Made by a program: the position numbers and the translations under genes
NCBI GenBank assembly: GCA_014529385.2
Contig: CM043953.1
Location: 78,969,338-79,033,337 of the forward strand
DNA from: Adiantum capillus-veneris
Taxonomy: Eukaryota; Streptophyta; Polypodiopsida; Polypodiales; Pteridaceae
Direction of reading: 5' to 3'
Length of the DNA: 64,000 bases
The notes under the pieces: model-generated
Database searches by the model: none
Seen by the model: the letters and a program-made list of their open reading frames with translations, nothing else
Told to the model about the DNA's origin: nothing
Part shown: positions 44,918-55,338 of the stretch, piece after piece
How positions within the stretch are numbered: position 1 is the stretch's first letter
Layout of the letters: every line of letters begins with the position of its first letter

Positions 44918-45876
44918 ATTCATATTCCTCTCGTACTCCATCGCCTCCATATTATAGCCATGAAGACCACTCGCATACGATCCGACATGAAGAGCCTTCA
45001 AAGAGAGAGCCTTCAGTTTATTATGAAGAGGAAAAGATTCCATGTTGGTGCGATAGATGTTGAGGCTTACATCAGAGACTGTGATGCCAATGTCGATCAC
45101 ATGAGGTGGATTGGGGTGTTTATGTTCACCCGCAAATGCTCGCACACCGAGATCAACCTATGGTCAGTATTCTTCCTTCTAGTTTATATTTATTTGAATT
45201 CTTATACATAATTTTGTCAATAATATAAAGAATATTTCACATGTAGGGGTATACATCTCTAGTTGATGATGAGGATATCATCTATGATCAAGTTGCTCGT
45301 CTTTCTCACACAAAAAATGGTCATGCAATCCAATAATTGAAAATGGATGTCTTGGGAGGACCTTTGCCTCCCAGCCTTTAGAGCGAGACTCATGGTCGAG
45401 ATTATGAATTGCTCAATCCTCTATTTTCTTTAGTGTAGATGTATAATTGGAGACACAATGGAGGATGGCATGGAAGATCTCTTCCTAGAGATGGAGATGT
45501 TTTTAGATTTTGGGGTGCTTGTTACATGATAGCTCCTTCTAGCCTTCCAGACAAAGGACGTGGACTATTCATTGCAAAAAATCTACAAGTCCCACCACAT
45601 TCAGAGGTGACCCTTATGTGCTTTTGTGTACCCATATATGTATGGGACCCTTGGCATCATCAGTTGGCGTGCTACATCCATAGCATGACCACTTATGCTT
45701 TGTGTCTCAATGCAACATCCCTTTCCAATAGAGTTAATACCCATGCAAAAAGTCAAAGAATTTATGTAGATGGTAGACCACATACACATGGAAACATAGC
45801 CCACTTAATTAATAGTATTCGAAGAAGGAATTCACGAACCAATTTCACATTTGTGGAATGCAAAAAATGGGCATGA
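44918..45876 (+). pseudogene. SET-domain-like gene remnant with a phase-0 intron
   Basis: Exon A 44918-45166 (83 codons) follows the acceptor TTTTGTTTTATATAG and reads MKTTRIRSDMKSLQRESLQF, EAYIRDCDANVDHMRWIGVF and CSHTEINLWS, ending at donor GTATTC. Exon B starts at 45247 after ATTTCACATGTAG in the same phase: GYTSLVDDEDIIYDQVARLS, then three stops (TAA, TAG, TAG), then from ATG 45439 an open block. That block has PDKGRGLFIAKNLQVPPHSE, like the SET-domain start G-x-G-[LV]-F-A, and DGRPHTHGNIAHLINSIRRR, like the G-N-[IV]-A-x-[FL]-[IL]-N catalytic and cofactor-binding motif. SET domains transfer methyl groups to lysine. The usual N-H-[SC]-C motif is not present (INSIRRRN), so activity is doubtful. 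It is cut off by a copia LTR at about 45874. All three stops fit CAA/CAG to TAA/TAG changes. Confidence 0.5.
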
Positions 45877-46047
45877 ACCGAAATACATGAGCAGTGATGT
45901 TCCAAGTGTTCAGATGTAGAGAGAAAGAGAGAGACAAGACAAGAGACACACCATGTAGACTCCCAAATACTGATTCATATTGAGGACAACATACAAATAT
46001 ATAGGTGAGACCAAGTTGAGTAGAGTGAGCCATATATAGCTCTAACA
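45874..46047 (-). repeat. 3' LTR of a truncated minus-strand copia element
   Basis: On the minus strand it starts TGTTAGAGCTATATATGG at 46047, preceded by the purine-rich GCTTGAGTGGCAG tract. The far end is approximate (a TGAACC at 45874 gives a TG...CA-type LTR of about 174 bp). It joins the SET-like reading frame. Confidence 0.5.
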
Positions 46048-46305
46048 CTGCCACTCAAGCAAAGGTCTCTATCTTTGGATGAAAAAACCCTAGTGGAGCT
46101 CAAGAAAAAAAACCCAAGCCCCTGTACAATATGAAAATATGAACCAGCGATGATGATGTGAAAGTGAATTGTGTATCTATGTACAAATATACAAGTGACT
46201 CAGAAATTATAGTGTGCAAGTATGGAATGTGCATAGTTCATGGTACCTAGAGGATTACAATGTCATATATACAATATCACAATATCACAATAGTGTCATG
46301 ATCCA

Positions 46306-46470
46306 AGCTCCGAGCGCAAGAGGATGAAATGTGACTTGTTGAGGCCTTTGGTAAGAATGTCTGCAATCATCTGGTCACTTAGAAAGTGTTTAACCATTAT
46401 GGTGCCTTTGCGTACTTCATACCTGACATAATGATAATGGACAGCAATGTGCTTTGACCAATTATGTTGA
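46306..46470 (-). pseudogene. Copia RNase H C-terminus (minus)
   Basis: Minus strand reads HYHYVRYEVRKGTIMVKHFL, then SDQMIADILTKGLNKSHFIL and LRSELGS-stop. ADILTKGL is the conserved end of copia polyproteins. It is followed by about 250 bp of 3' internal sequence and the LTR. It is cut at about 46470, where plus-strand copia sequence begins. Confidence 0.75.
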
Positions 46471-47707
46471 ACATAGTCTTTTAAAAATCATCTTCCTACT
46501 ATTGCACCCTATGATAAGATACCCATCACATCATGGACAGGTAACATTCCTTATGTATCTCATTTTCAAACCTTTGGATGTATTGCTTATATTCATGTTC
46601 CCAAAGAAACACGAACAAAGCTTGATGCTCCTGGTCCTAAAGTTATTTTTATTGGATATTCTAACACTTCCAAAGGCTACAAATTCTATGACCCCTCCTC
46701 CAAAAAAGTAATTGTGAATCGTGATGCTACTTTTAACCAACAACTTATGGGAGGCTGATGGTCCATGGATGGTTTTGATGATACTAAATCGCTTCTTAAG
46801 GCTTTTTCATTTCTTTCAAATGATAAAACTCTTTCTATAGAGCAGCTTTCCTCTTCACAAATCCATTCTGAATGTTGCCAATGATGATATTGATATTTTT
46901 GTTGATTAGCCTATTGATTTTGAACATGGTTCATGTCATGTTTATGATGAAGATGTTGTTGATAATTCAATCTCTACTTTTGAAGATCATGTTACTTATA
47001 ATGAAGCTATCTCTTCACCACAAAAGGATCAATGGCAAGAGTCTATGGAAGCAGAGTACGATTCTCTTATCTCTAAAGGTACATGGATACTAATTGAACT
47101 ACCTCCTCGTCGTACAACTATTAAGTGTAAGTGGGTGTGTAAGACAAAGGTAAAAGAAAATGGATCTTTTGACAAGTTCAAGATACGTTTAGTTGCAAAA
47201 GGTTACTCCCAAGTTGCTGGTGTTGATTATCAAGAGACCTTTTCACCAATTGTTCGCATTACAAGTGTTCTAGTTTATTGGCATTTGTTGTTCAATTTAA
47301 TTTAGAAGCTCATCAAATGGATGTGGGAATCCCTTTTTTGAATGGTGATTTGGAAGAGGAAATTTATATGGAACAGCGAGAAGGGTTTGTTATTTCAGCT
47401 AAACAAGACCTTGTTTCTCAACTCCATAAGGTACTATATGGTCTCAAACAAGCTTCGCGGTCCTGGTATACAAAATTTGATCTTTTTCTCGCCTCTAAAG
47501 GATTCATCTCTTGCTCTTCGGACCCCAACTTATACATAAAATGCCAAGGTGGAACTTTTGTGATTCTTGCTCTTTATGTGGATGATACCATCCTTGTTTC
47601 CAATGATTTGGGTTTTCTAGAGCAAGTGAAAAAGTTATTGTCTTCTGCATTTGATATGTTGGATCTTGGAGGGATTCACCCGTGTCTTGGCATTCAAATT
47701 CAACGGT
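46470..47707 (+). pseudogene. Copia integrase end and reverse transcriptase (plus), first part
   Basis: 46545-46758 reads IPYVSHFQTFGCIAYIHVPK, TKLDAPGPKVIFIGYSNTSK and GYKFYDPSSKKVIVNRDATF, the GKGY-type copia integrase C-terminus. RT: WQESMEAEYDSLISKGTWIL (about 47030), CKWVCKTKVKENGSFDKFKI, RLVAKGYSQVAGVDYQETFS, MDVGIPFLNGDLEEEIYMEQ, VLYGLKQASRSWYTKF and LALYVDDTILVSND, with YVDD intact. There are frame changes at about 46760-47040 and near 47280. In the motif A region the family has DVKTAFLNG; here it is DVGIPFLNG. It is cut at about 47707 by a 1.9-kb insertion and continues at 49626. Confidence 0.85.
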
Positions 47708-49625
47708 GTAAGGTTTCCAGTTTTTGAAACCTTATAAACTGTACAAAGACTGTTCAAATTAACTTGGCTATTGAGAAAACACTGTAGAATGATCCAACTA
47801 TGGTTTATTTTGGTATTTTTGGAACCGTAACCAGAGCTTTACTATGGTTAGAATTTTTCAAAATCAAATTTCGATAAAATTTGGAAAAGTTACGGGCTCT
47901 AAAAGGTTACACTAGGAATTTTTAGTTAAGTAAAATTGGATGGTTTCAATAATTATCATTGCTAAAGACTTTTTTATCCTGAGGTTCTAGAAATTGCAGA
48001 TATTTCCAATTTTAATCATTAAAAATCAGAGAAATTAGCAGAAATCGATTCTCGAAGCTGGGGGGGGGGGTTGTGTGGAGCTGTGTGAAACCTACCGGGG
48101 ACAAAATTAGTAGCAAGTGGCGCTAGTTGAAAGCTGGGGGCTTAATTGAGGTGCCAGAACATGCCAAAAACAACCCACGGACCCTGAAAAGCTATAAAAA
48201 GACCCCCTTCCTTCACAAAAAATTAGACTCGGAGCCTTGGTAAATTCTCTCTCATATAGAGGGACCTCTACGCAGAAATCACTAGAGAGGAAAGCTCTAG
48301 TTGGTTAATCAACGCCTACCAATATGGCTCCAAAGAGAACCAGGGGAAGTCCTCTTACCGATGAAGAGGATACTATCAACAAAAGAAATAAAGCCACTCA
48401 TGACCATGAGGCTGGGCCGGTCATAGGCCTACGGAGGAAAGTCTACAGGCACAAGCGTAGCAGCAGATGGCTGACCAGGTGGATTTCCATTTTGTTCACT
48501 TAAGTCTTTAATTAGATTAAAGTTCATTTCTATTAACATTGCATACGTAAGGGTTAGGAAGGATTAACTGGCCGTAAATGGAAGGTAACTTCCAAGAAAC
48601 CAACAAACAATGGTTGTAAATAGGAAAGAAATGATTGGGTTATGACTGATTGACATAGGAAAGAAATGTTTGATCATCCTTAAGACATCTTGTCTCAAGA
48701 CACCTCTGATTCCTTGGAATATTTTACTCCAGGTAATGAGTAATGATGGCGATTCTGCCATGGATGAGTCGATTTCCTCAGTGCACATGGAGTCTTTACC
48801 ATGTGCTTGTTTGTGCTTGTGGATATTACTTAGGATATCGAGTTTATCCTAGAGGAACCACCTGGTTATATGGGCAACCGGTTGGCGTATGGGCGCCCGG
48901 ACTATGGGTGATGGCTTTTTCCACCCCGGTTTTTATAAATAATAAATGGGTGCGGTTTTTTCACCCCTATATAGGTGGTCTTGAGACAAGCTAGTACTGG
49001 TCAGAGATACTCCAGAATGACAATACCTTGTCTTAAGTTTAAAGATGTTTGCTTGCTAAAAGAATGTTTTCAATACTGTTTTCAAGGGTTGTCTTAATGA
49101 AATTCAGTTATGAAAGTTAAAAGAAATCATTGTTTTAATTGTGACAAGAATGTGGGAGTAATTAAACAACAAATCAACATATGTGAGTGTGGGGTGGTAA
49201 GTGGGGATTGACTAAGGTTGTCAATCATGGACGGGTAGACCTGATTAGTCAAGTAACTATCCATTCCTCCATGCTAAAAACGTCTAGAAACTTCTCCACT
49301 TGGAAAAGGAATCCACCAGCGGCTGTGCCCTCACATATGTTAGGGGGGAAAAGCATTGGCTAAGGAAACCTTAATCCGAATGATGGAAGTTATTGGACCA
49401 GAATAGTTTTTTTTAATTTCAACAAGTTGTCCCGTTTCCACTGCAAGACAGGACTAGGTCTCCATCTAGGGCTATAAACCTAAACCATTATTAATGGTAA
49501 GGGTGAATTCCCTGGATTCTTTTTATTTAAGGACTCAGATTTTATTAGGCCTAGAGACCTATCAAGGATCCCATTCCACTTTTTGGTGTCGGCAGGTTTG
49601 GGGACCTCACAAATGGAACCATACA
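47708..49625. mobile_element. 1.9-kb insertion in the copia RT, unclassified, LTR-like features
   Basis: It splits LGIQIQRCK from KGILFLRQSKF of the copia frame. Boundaries are about 47708 and 49625; no clean target duplication or inverted ends could be fixed. It holds GGTTTC...GAAACC at its left end, a 10-G run (48061), a TATA box (GCTATAAAAAGACCCCC, about 48190), a T/C-rich transcript-start-like region, and a 59-codon frame at 48324-48503 starting MAPKRTRGSPLTDEEDTINK, basic then Arg/Lys rich. The layout suggests a non-autonomous LTR-type (TRIM/LARD) element or LTR plus 5' gag remnant. Confidence 0.4.
48324..48503 (+). CDS. Small basic ORF downstream of a TATA box, unknown
   Basis: 59 codons with ATG in good context (CCAATATGGCTCC). 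It reads MAPKRTRGSPLTDEEDTINK, HDHEAGPVIGLRRKVYRHKR and ends in SRWLTRWISILFT. It lies about 130 bp downstream of a TATAAAAAG box. It could be the start of a gag gene or chance. Codon 52-53 (GACCAG/GTGGAT) could be a splice donor. Low confidence as a real gene. Confidence 0.25.
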   Translation: MAPKRTRGSPLTDEEDTINKRNKATHDHEAGPVIGLRRKVYRHKRSSRWLTRWISILFT

Positions 49626-50270
49626 AAAGGTATTTTATTCCTTCGACAGTCAAAGTTTATTACAGATACTATTCAAAAATTTAGTATGGAATCTCCACAT
49701 TCAGCCAACACACCTTGTCTTGCGACTTCTATGAAGAGCACTTCTGACAGTGGCGGTCAACTTGTCACAAATCAACCTTATGCTAACTTGATTGGATGTC
49801 TTCAATTTGTTGGTAGGAACACTCGTCCTGATTTTTTTTTTGCTAATTATCTTGGACAACATCTTGCATGTCCTTCTTATAAGCATTGGTCTGCAGCAAA
49901 GTGGATATTGAAACACTTAAAAGGCACTACAGATTTTGGTTTGGTCTATCGACAACAACTAACATCAGATTCTATGCAATCTCTTTCTCTTTGGGTTACA
50001 CAGATACAAACCGGGAAAGCTCACAGTTATCTATGTGATCTACTAGTGGAAATTGATTCTTTATAAATGGTTGCCTTGTTTCTCAGACCGGCAAGAAACA
50101 ACGTTTTGTTGCAGTTTCTATGACTGAGTCAGAATATGTTGCGGCATCACTTGCAGCTGGTGAGCTGATCTAGATTCAACAATGCTGGTTGATATTGGTC
50201 ACTCTCCTCTTTCTAGCATACCCTTGCGGTGTGACAACCAGAGTACTACTAGTCTTGCAAAAGACTAGTA
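49626..50270 (+). pseudogene. Copia reverse transcriptase/RNase H (plus), second part
   Basis: Resumes KGILFLRQSKFITDTIQKFS, NTPCLATSMKSTSDSGGQLV, QPYANLIGCLQFVGRNTRPD, HLACPSYKHWSAAKWILKHL and KGTTDFGLVYRQQ. Then with frame changes RNase H VSMTESEYVAASLAAGELI (about 50115) and LRCDNQSTTSLAKD (about 50228). It ends where the gypsy LTR begins at 50281. It matches the first part in strand and frame order, so it is one element split by the 1.9-kb insertion. Confidence 0.8.
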
Positions 50271-50280
50271 TGTTCAACAA

Positions 50281-51084
50281 TGTCATAAAAACTAATATCT
50301 AATTCTCCCAAATGATTTTTTCATATTAAATTGATCATTTAATATGGGGAGGTACCAAGGGAGTAAAAGCTAGAATATTGGTAAGGCTGCTAGATCGGTC
50401 TCAACAGGGATCCATGGGGACAGTCTGCAAAAGAGCAATGTGCATCAATGGAGCTTAAAAGACCTAAGGATCAGCTTCATTAAGACCTCCACAAGCTAAG
50501 GTTCCAAAAAGTAATTAAAAAGTCCAATGGCCAAAAGTGGGAAATTTGGATGGTTATGGGAAGACTAAAAAGTCTTCTCACATCCCTAGGAAGGAGGGGG
50601 CGAGCCCTAAAGGTAGCGGAAAATTTAGGAATACACACACACACTCCCAAGCTCTCAGGCTTTACACAAAGGAAAAAATGGACACATGGCAAGCTCCTAG
50701 CCTAGATGCCCCCAATCTCCCCTCAAATCCTATTAGATGGCCATAGAGGTGGACCAATGAGAATTAGGCTAGGAAATTAGTCTAATCAATTGAAAAATGC
50801 TTGATAAAATAACCAATATAAATTAATCTCCCTAGAAGTCTATTGGATAGTGTACCAAGGGGTCCAATGAGCATCAAGCAGCCCAATGGCTTGCTTGATT
50901 CTTATTGACGAGAAGACTAAAAGGTCCAATGGGAGTTTAAATAGACTATTTTAATTACCTAAAGCTCACAAAAGGGGAAAGGGGGACACATGTCACAAGA
51001 CTATCAGTTATGCTTCTAAATTGCTATTGGCTAAACTCTACAGGAGCCAATGGGAAGCCAGCAAGAGAAAATGGGAAGAGGGGT
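50281..51084 (+). repeat. 5' LTR (plus adjoining leader) of the deleted gypsy element
   Basis: Colinear with 52624-53215 over its first ~575 bp (AATATGGGGAGGTACCA, GGCCAAAAGTGGGAAA, GTCTTC(T/C)CACATCCC, GAATTAGGCTA). The rest extends beyond where the 3' copy is cut. The exact 3' end cannot be placed. Confidence 0.65.
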
Positions 51085-52261
51085 CAACCAAGGCCAAAAG
51101 ACTAAATTTGATAGAGGAAAGCAACGTGGATTGCTTCAACCTTTGCCAATCCCTAATTCATCATGGGAGAGCATATCCATGGATTTTATCTTTGGATTGC
51201 CCAAGTCTATCCATGGGAATACAGGAATATGGACGATAGTGGATAGGTTTAGCAAACAAGCGCATTTCATGCCTGTCAAAAAGACTATGAAGGCCCATCA
51301 AATGGCAACCCTCTTTATATCACAAATCTTCAAGTACCATGGCTTGCCAATGTCCATAGTGTCGGATAGAGACCCTAGAATCACCGTTAATTTTTGGAAT
51401 AGTCTCTTTGAGAACTTAGGTACAAGGGTAAACTTCTCTTTGGCCTATCATCCCCAAATGGATGGCCAAAGTGAAATAACTAACCTAACAATTCTTGATC
51501 TACTAACATCTTATGTCACAGAACTAGATCAATAGTCCCAATGGGAGAAGTACTTACCTTTAGTGGAGTATGCCTACAATAACGTTGTACATACTTCCAC
51601 AAGAAAAGCACCTTTTGAGGTGATGGAGGGAACATCAAAAAGTCCCCTTATACTCGAGGTACATGGGAAGATATTCGCTGCAAATGAATATAGTCGAGAC
51701 CTGCAAGAATCTTTCCAAAAGATTAAGGATGCTATATCCATCTCTCAGCAAAGGCAAAAGGCTGCTGTTGATAAGAACAGAAGAGCCCTAGACTTTAAAC
51801 AAAATGATTGGGTCTTGCTTAAGTTTCCCAAGGCTTGATTAAGGCACACGACAGGCAAGAATCCTACGGGGCACCAAAAGTACTATTCTAAGTTAGCAAA
51901 AAGGTACGATGGTCCCTTTCAAATTCTTAGGCCGATCAATGAGATGGCCTATCAACTCAAGTTTCCCAACCATTGGCTCATACACAAGGCTTTCAATGTG
52001 AGTCTACTAAAGCCTTACAAAGGAGATCCACCTCAAGAAGCAACCATTGAAGACCCACCAGAGATCAAGGACCAAGAAGAGGTGCTGCAACCCGAGTCCA
52101 TTCTCCAACATGAAGAGAAGGTATTGAGAGGTGTTAAGACTATCCGACAATATCTTACCAAGTTTAAATATTATCCTTTTGAAGATGCTAAATGGATGCA
52201 AGGCATACAATCAAAGGATAACCTAAACCTTGTCAATGCTTACAATGATTCCCTAGAGTAA
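51085..52261 (+). pseudogene. Gypsy integrase core and C-terminal region
   Basis: SMDFIFGLPKSIHGNTGIWT-IVDRFSKQAHF carries the first catalytic Asp. LPMSIVSDRDPRITVNFWNS has the second Asp. YHPQMDGQSEITNLTILDLL has Q-x-D-G-Q-[ST]-E with the catalytic Glu. A stop (TAG 51532) follows TELDQ. The frame continues KYLPLVEYAYNNVVHTSTRK, then FKQNDWVLLKFPKA and, after another stop at 51836, FPNHWLIHKAFNVSLLKPYK (the GPxF/chromo-linker region) to a stop at 52261. A degenerate chromodomain-like tail (VLRGVKTIRQYLTKFKYYPF) may be present. The family integrates cDNA into the genome; this copy is dead. Confidence 0.85.
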
Positions 52262-52610
52262 GCAAATGTAAATATGTAAATATGTATAACTGATAAAAGT
52301 TTTGTCTTATAAGACTTTCTTTTTCTTTATTGTGCACAAATGTTAATAAGTATGCATGCTTAGGATCATGTTTGTGGAGACGACGTCTCCCGAACACAAA
52401 GTAGAGCTTGTCACTCTACTATGGAAGATTGATACTGACTAATGTGCAGACATGCTTGCGGAAGATAAGGCTCTCAAGCACCAAATGGAGTAGTCATCCA
52501 TTCTGGAACGGTGTCGTAGGGTAAAATAGGGATCCTCTACCCACTAGCAAACAGACTAATGACTAGGCTTTATCTTCTCTATCTCATAAGTCAAGGACGA
52601 CTATGATTTC

Positions 52611-52623
52611 AAGAGAGAGGTAA
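52611..52623 (+). promoter_or_regulatory. Polypurine tract of the deleted gypsy element
   Basis: AAGAGAGAGGTAA directly before the 3' LTR start TGTCATA. Confidence 0.65.
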
Positions 52624-53215
52624 TGTCATAAAAAATATATCTAATTCTCCCAAATGATTTCCTCATGTTAAACTGATCATTTAATATGGGGAGGTACCAG
52701 GGGAGTAAAATCTAGAATATTGGTAAGGCTGCCATATCGATCTTAGCAAGGATCCAAAGGAGGGAACATAGGGATCCAAAGGGGGACAGTCTACAAAAGA
52801 ACAATGTGCATCAATGTAGCTTAAAAGACCTAAGGGTCAGCTCCGTTAAGGCTTCCATAAGCTAAGGTTTCAAAATTTAATTAAAAAGTCCAATGGCCAA
52901 AAGTGGGAAAATTGGATGGTTATGGGAAGACTAAAAAGTCTTCCCACATCCCCCTAGGAAGGAGGGGGCGAGCCCTAAAGTTAGGGAAAGAGAGAGAAAT
53001 ACACACACACTCCCAAGATCTCCCTTTACACAAAGGAAATAATGGACACATGGAAGATTCCTAGCCCAAATGCCCCCAATCTCCCCTCAAATCCTATTGA
53101 TGGCCATAGAGGTGGACCAATGAGAATTAGGCTATAGTAAAAGTAATGTAATCAATTTAAAAATGTTGGATAAAAGAATTAATAGAAATTAAGCTCCCTA
53201 GAATTCTATTGGACA
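52624..53215 (+). repeat. 3' LTR of the deleted gypsy element, truncated
   Basis: Begins TGTCATAAAAAATATATC. Matches 50281 onward up to TCTATTGGA, where it is replaced by the palindrome at 53216. Confidence 0.7.
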
Positions 53216-53317
53216 CAAAGTTGGGACACTCCATGAAACTGTCCCGTGCCGACGCGGGACAGTTTCATGGAGTGTCCTAACTTTGGTATCGGCGCGGGAC
53301 AATTTCATGGAGTGTCG
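53216..53317. repeat. Near-perfect palindrome with a partial third arm
   Basis: CAAAGTTGGGACACTCCATG-AAACTGTCCCG, a spacer of a few bases, then CGGGACAGTTTCATGGAGTG-TCCTAACTTTG (53216-53285), one mismatch in 31 pairs. It is followed by GGCGCGGGACAATTTCATGG-AGTGTC (53291-53316), a second copy of the right arm. It lies exactly at the break of the gypsy LTR. It may be a MITE end, or the joined termini of a TIR element. Confidence 0.8.
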
Positions 53318-53354
53318 AAGGAAGAGGGATGATGAGTGATCTAGCAATTGTGGT

Positions 53355-53640
53355 GAATTATGGCGTCATGATCTTGGCCACAAAAGTTTAGTCGCGTGCC
53401 ACTCAATTAGGGGCCAGAACCGAGGGCATCTAACCATGAGAAAGCTGCAGCTGATGAGGTCAATGGCGTCATGATCCTAAAACTATAGCTAGCCGCGTAC
53501 CACTCATGAAACGAGGCCAGTACCAAGGGCATGATCGAGAGAGAGGTGAAATTGATGCAATCAATGGAGTCATGATCCGAAGTCCCAACCACCAGGGCCA
53601 TGCTGCATAATGCAGGCAAGGAGCTTCTCATCCTCTTCAC
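53355..53640. repeat. ~105-bp imperfect tandem repeat
   Basis: Units begin ATGGCGTCATGATC at 53359 and 53465 and ATGGAGTCATGATC at 53566. Each contains (T)AG-(C/T)CGCGT(G/A)CCACTCA, GGCCAG(A/T)ACC(G/A)AGGGCAT and an AGTCAATGG/ATCAATGG link. A related fragment (CTATAGCCATGCACCACTCA, GGCTAGCACTGAGGGC) occurs at 54530-54590. Confidence 0.65.
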
Positions 53641-55038
53641 GTGACCAAAGGCCTCTCTTGAGGTTTTGCTTTGGGAAGAATTTGTGTGAATGAGCCATTG
53701 AAGCAGCGTTCATGAAAAATGTGTCTCAGCTTAACATCGTCTCTCTTTCTCTCTATCTCTCTCTCCACCCCAATGCATTAGAGCTGCACTCTTTCTTGCT
53801 AGTATTGGCAGAGGCATCTCCTAAAGCAAAATCATAATATGCTCTTCATCCCCTTTTACCACGCACACAGAGAGTGCCATTCTGCTTTCGTCTGTATTTT
53901 ATGTGCTTTTGTAGTAAACCACACTCGCATGCGTTGATCCTTGGAGCAAATCCCTGCACCTCACATCCCCACGCCCATGCCCCGCTGCAGTTGGGTCTGG
54001 TGATACGCATGCCCACCTCGTATTGCACACACAACCTCAGATGCATGGTGTCCATATTGACTCCTTTCTCTGGCTGCATGGGAGCCAAGAAAGGGAGAGA
54101 AAAAGAGAGTTCACACATACAAATATGTCCCCCCTGCTGAGTTGGAAACAGACACCACCGCCATCGGTCTTTGCATTTAACTCTTGAAGACTAAGTTTTC
54201 TTTAGAATTGAAGTGGAATGAAAAGTGATTCCTCTTAATGAAGCCCCAAAAAATTGTTGAACCAAACTACTCGTGCGGTTTTCAATTTCAAAAATGGCAA
54301 GGGGAAAACAAAAAATTTCACCTCAAAATAGAGAAAAATAGTTTAAAAAAGCAAAAAAATAACCCATTGTTTTAAAATCTTCTATTGGCAGATTCAAGGA
54401 ACGAAATCTTGTTTGGGAAAATGATTTCTCTCGAACACTACATTGTAGGTGCAATACTAGAGCTTTATTAAGTTTATGGTAGAGGCTCTTACTTTTAGAA
54501 AACAAAATAAACAAGGGCCACAAAGAGGGCCGAAACTATAGCCATGCACCACTCAAGAGTCAAGAGGCTAGCACTGAGGGCGACATCAGATGCAACTCAC
54601 AGGACTGGCCAAGTTAGACTTAGACCTTTTGTAGCCGGTCAAGGAGTCTAGAGGCAAAGTGTCAACAAAATTTTCCCTAGAGTTGACAGTTCACATTAGC
54701 TCAAAATAGTGTCCCCAAAAAAGTTCCGTGCTAGGATTTCCTCAAATTGGTGTGTAATAGGGTTACTAGGCACAAACTTAACTGTTAGTTTGAATTTCAC
54801 AAGAAAGATTCTAATCTTCTAGCAAAAAGATCAACCTTGTACACTTATATTTTTTCTCTGCAAGAAGGTCACCCATAAACTTTACTGTTATATTATTTTG
54901 TTTGCAAGATGGTCATGTGAATGAATGGCTTTGCATATTACCATCATTGGCCTTGCACATGGGAAAAGGTTGTTGCTTATGTTTGACGTTCAATATCATA
55001 CAATCAGAGTGTAACCTCTCAAAGATAATTATCCTAAA
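53641..55038. other. No gene recognised
   Basis: Contains short CT-rich patches (53745-53770) and the isolated repeat unit at 54530-54590. Overlapping open frames on both strands at 53846-54140 look non-coding. Nothing else can be supported. Confidence 0.45.
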
Positions 55039-55338
55039 ATGGAAGATTTAAATTTTGCATTGAAGCCACTAGCATTGCTTAAGGAGCAGTTAAAGCTTGA
55101 GCGTGCCTGTAATGAAGCAAATAAGTTGTTTTATTTGCTAGATCATGAGGTGTCATAGTACTACAAGGTTGAGACCACCAAGAATCAAGCTACATCTTTG
55201 GTTGGTTCCAAGATATCACCGATCATTTTTGAAGATAGATGTATACAACCAAACCTTGCAAGCACCAAAAGTGTTACTAAAATCATTGATGCTCTTCCAT
55301 TGCATATTAATCTATATGTTGCCCCTTTTTTTGTTTAA
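55039..55338 (+). pseudogene. Unknown ORF fragment with one in-frame stop
   Basis: From ATG 55039 it reads MEDLNFALKPLALLKEQLKL and ERACNEANKLFYLLDHEVS, then TAG (55156-55158, probably CAG), then YYKVETTKNQATSLVGSKIS, EDRCIQPNLASTKSVTKIID and ALPLHINLYVAPFFV, stop. 100 codons with a single stop suggest former coding. I do not recognise it. It stands alone between repeats. Confidence 0.3.

Larger units (their letters stand above)
50281..53215 (+). mobile_element. Internally deleted gypsy element (plus)
   Basis: Direct repeats starting TGTCATAAAAA(C)TA at 50281 and 52624 flank a plus-strand integrase. Gag, protease, RT and RNase H are absent: the 5' LTR region runs into QGQKTKFDRGKQRGLLQPLP at about 51085, the end of the integrase zinc finger. 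The 3' LTR stops at about 53215 against a palindrome. It is the same family as the minus-strand element at 55.9-64 kb, judged by near-identical integrase text. Confidence 0.75.

Noticed and set aside
44804-45145. Minus-strand 113-codon frame opposite the SET-like exon A
   Set aside because: Exon A on the plus strand has matching acceptor, donor and phase; the minus frame ends at a donor-like AAG/GTAATC but does not keep phase with the next minus exon, so it is not annotated as coding.
53846-54140. Two overlapping ~90-codon frames on opposite strands
   Set aside because: No recognisable motif, no splice context, and equal openness on both strands suggests chance.
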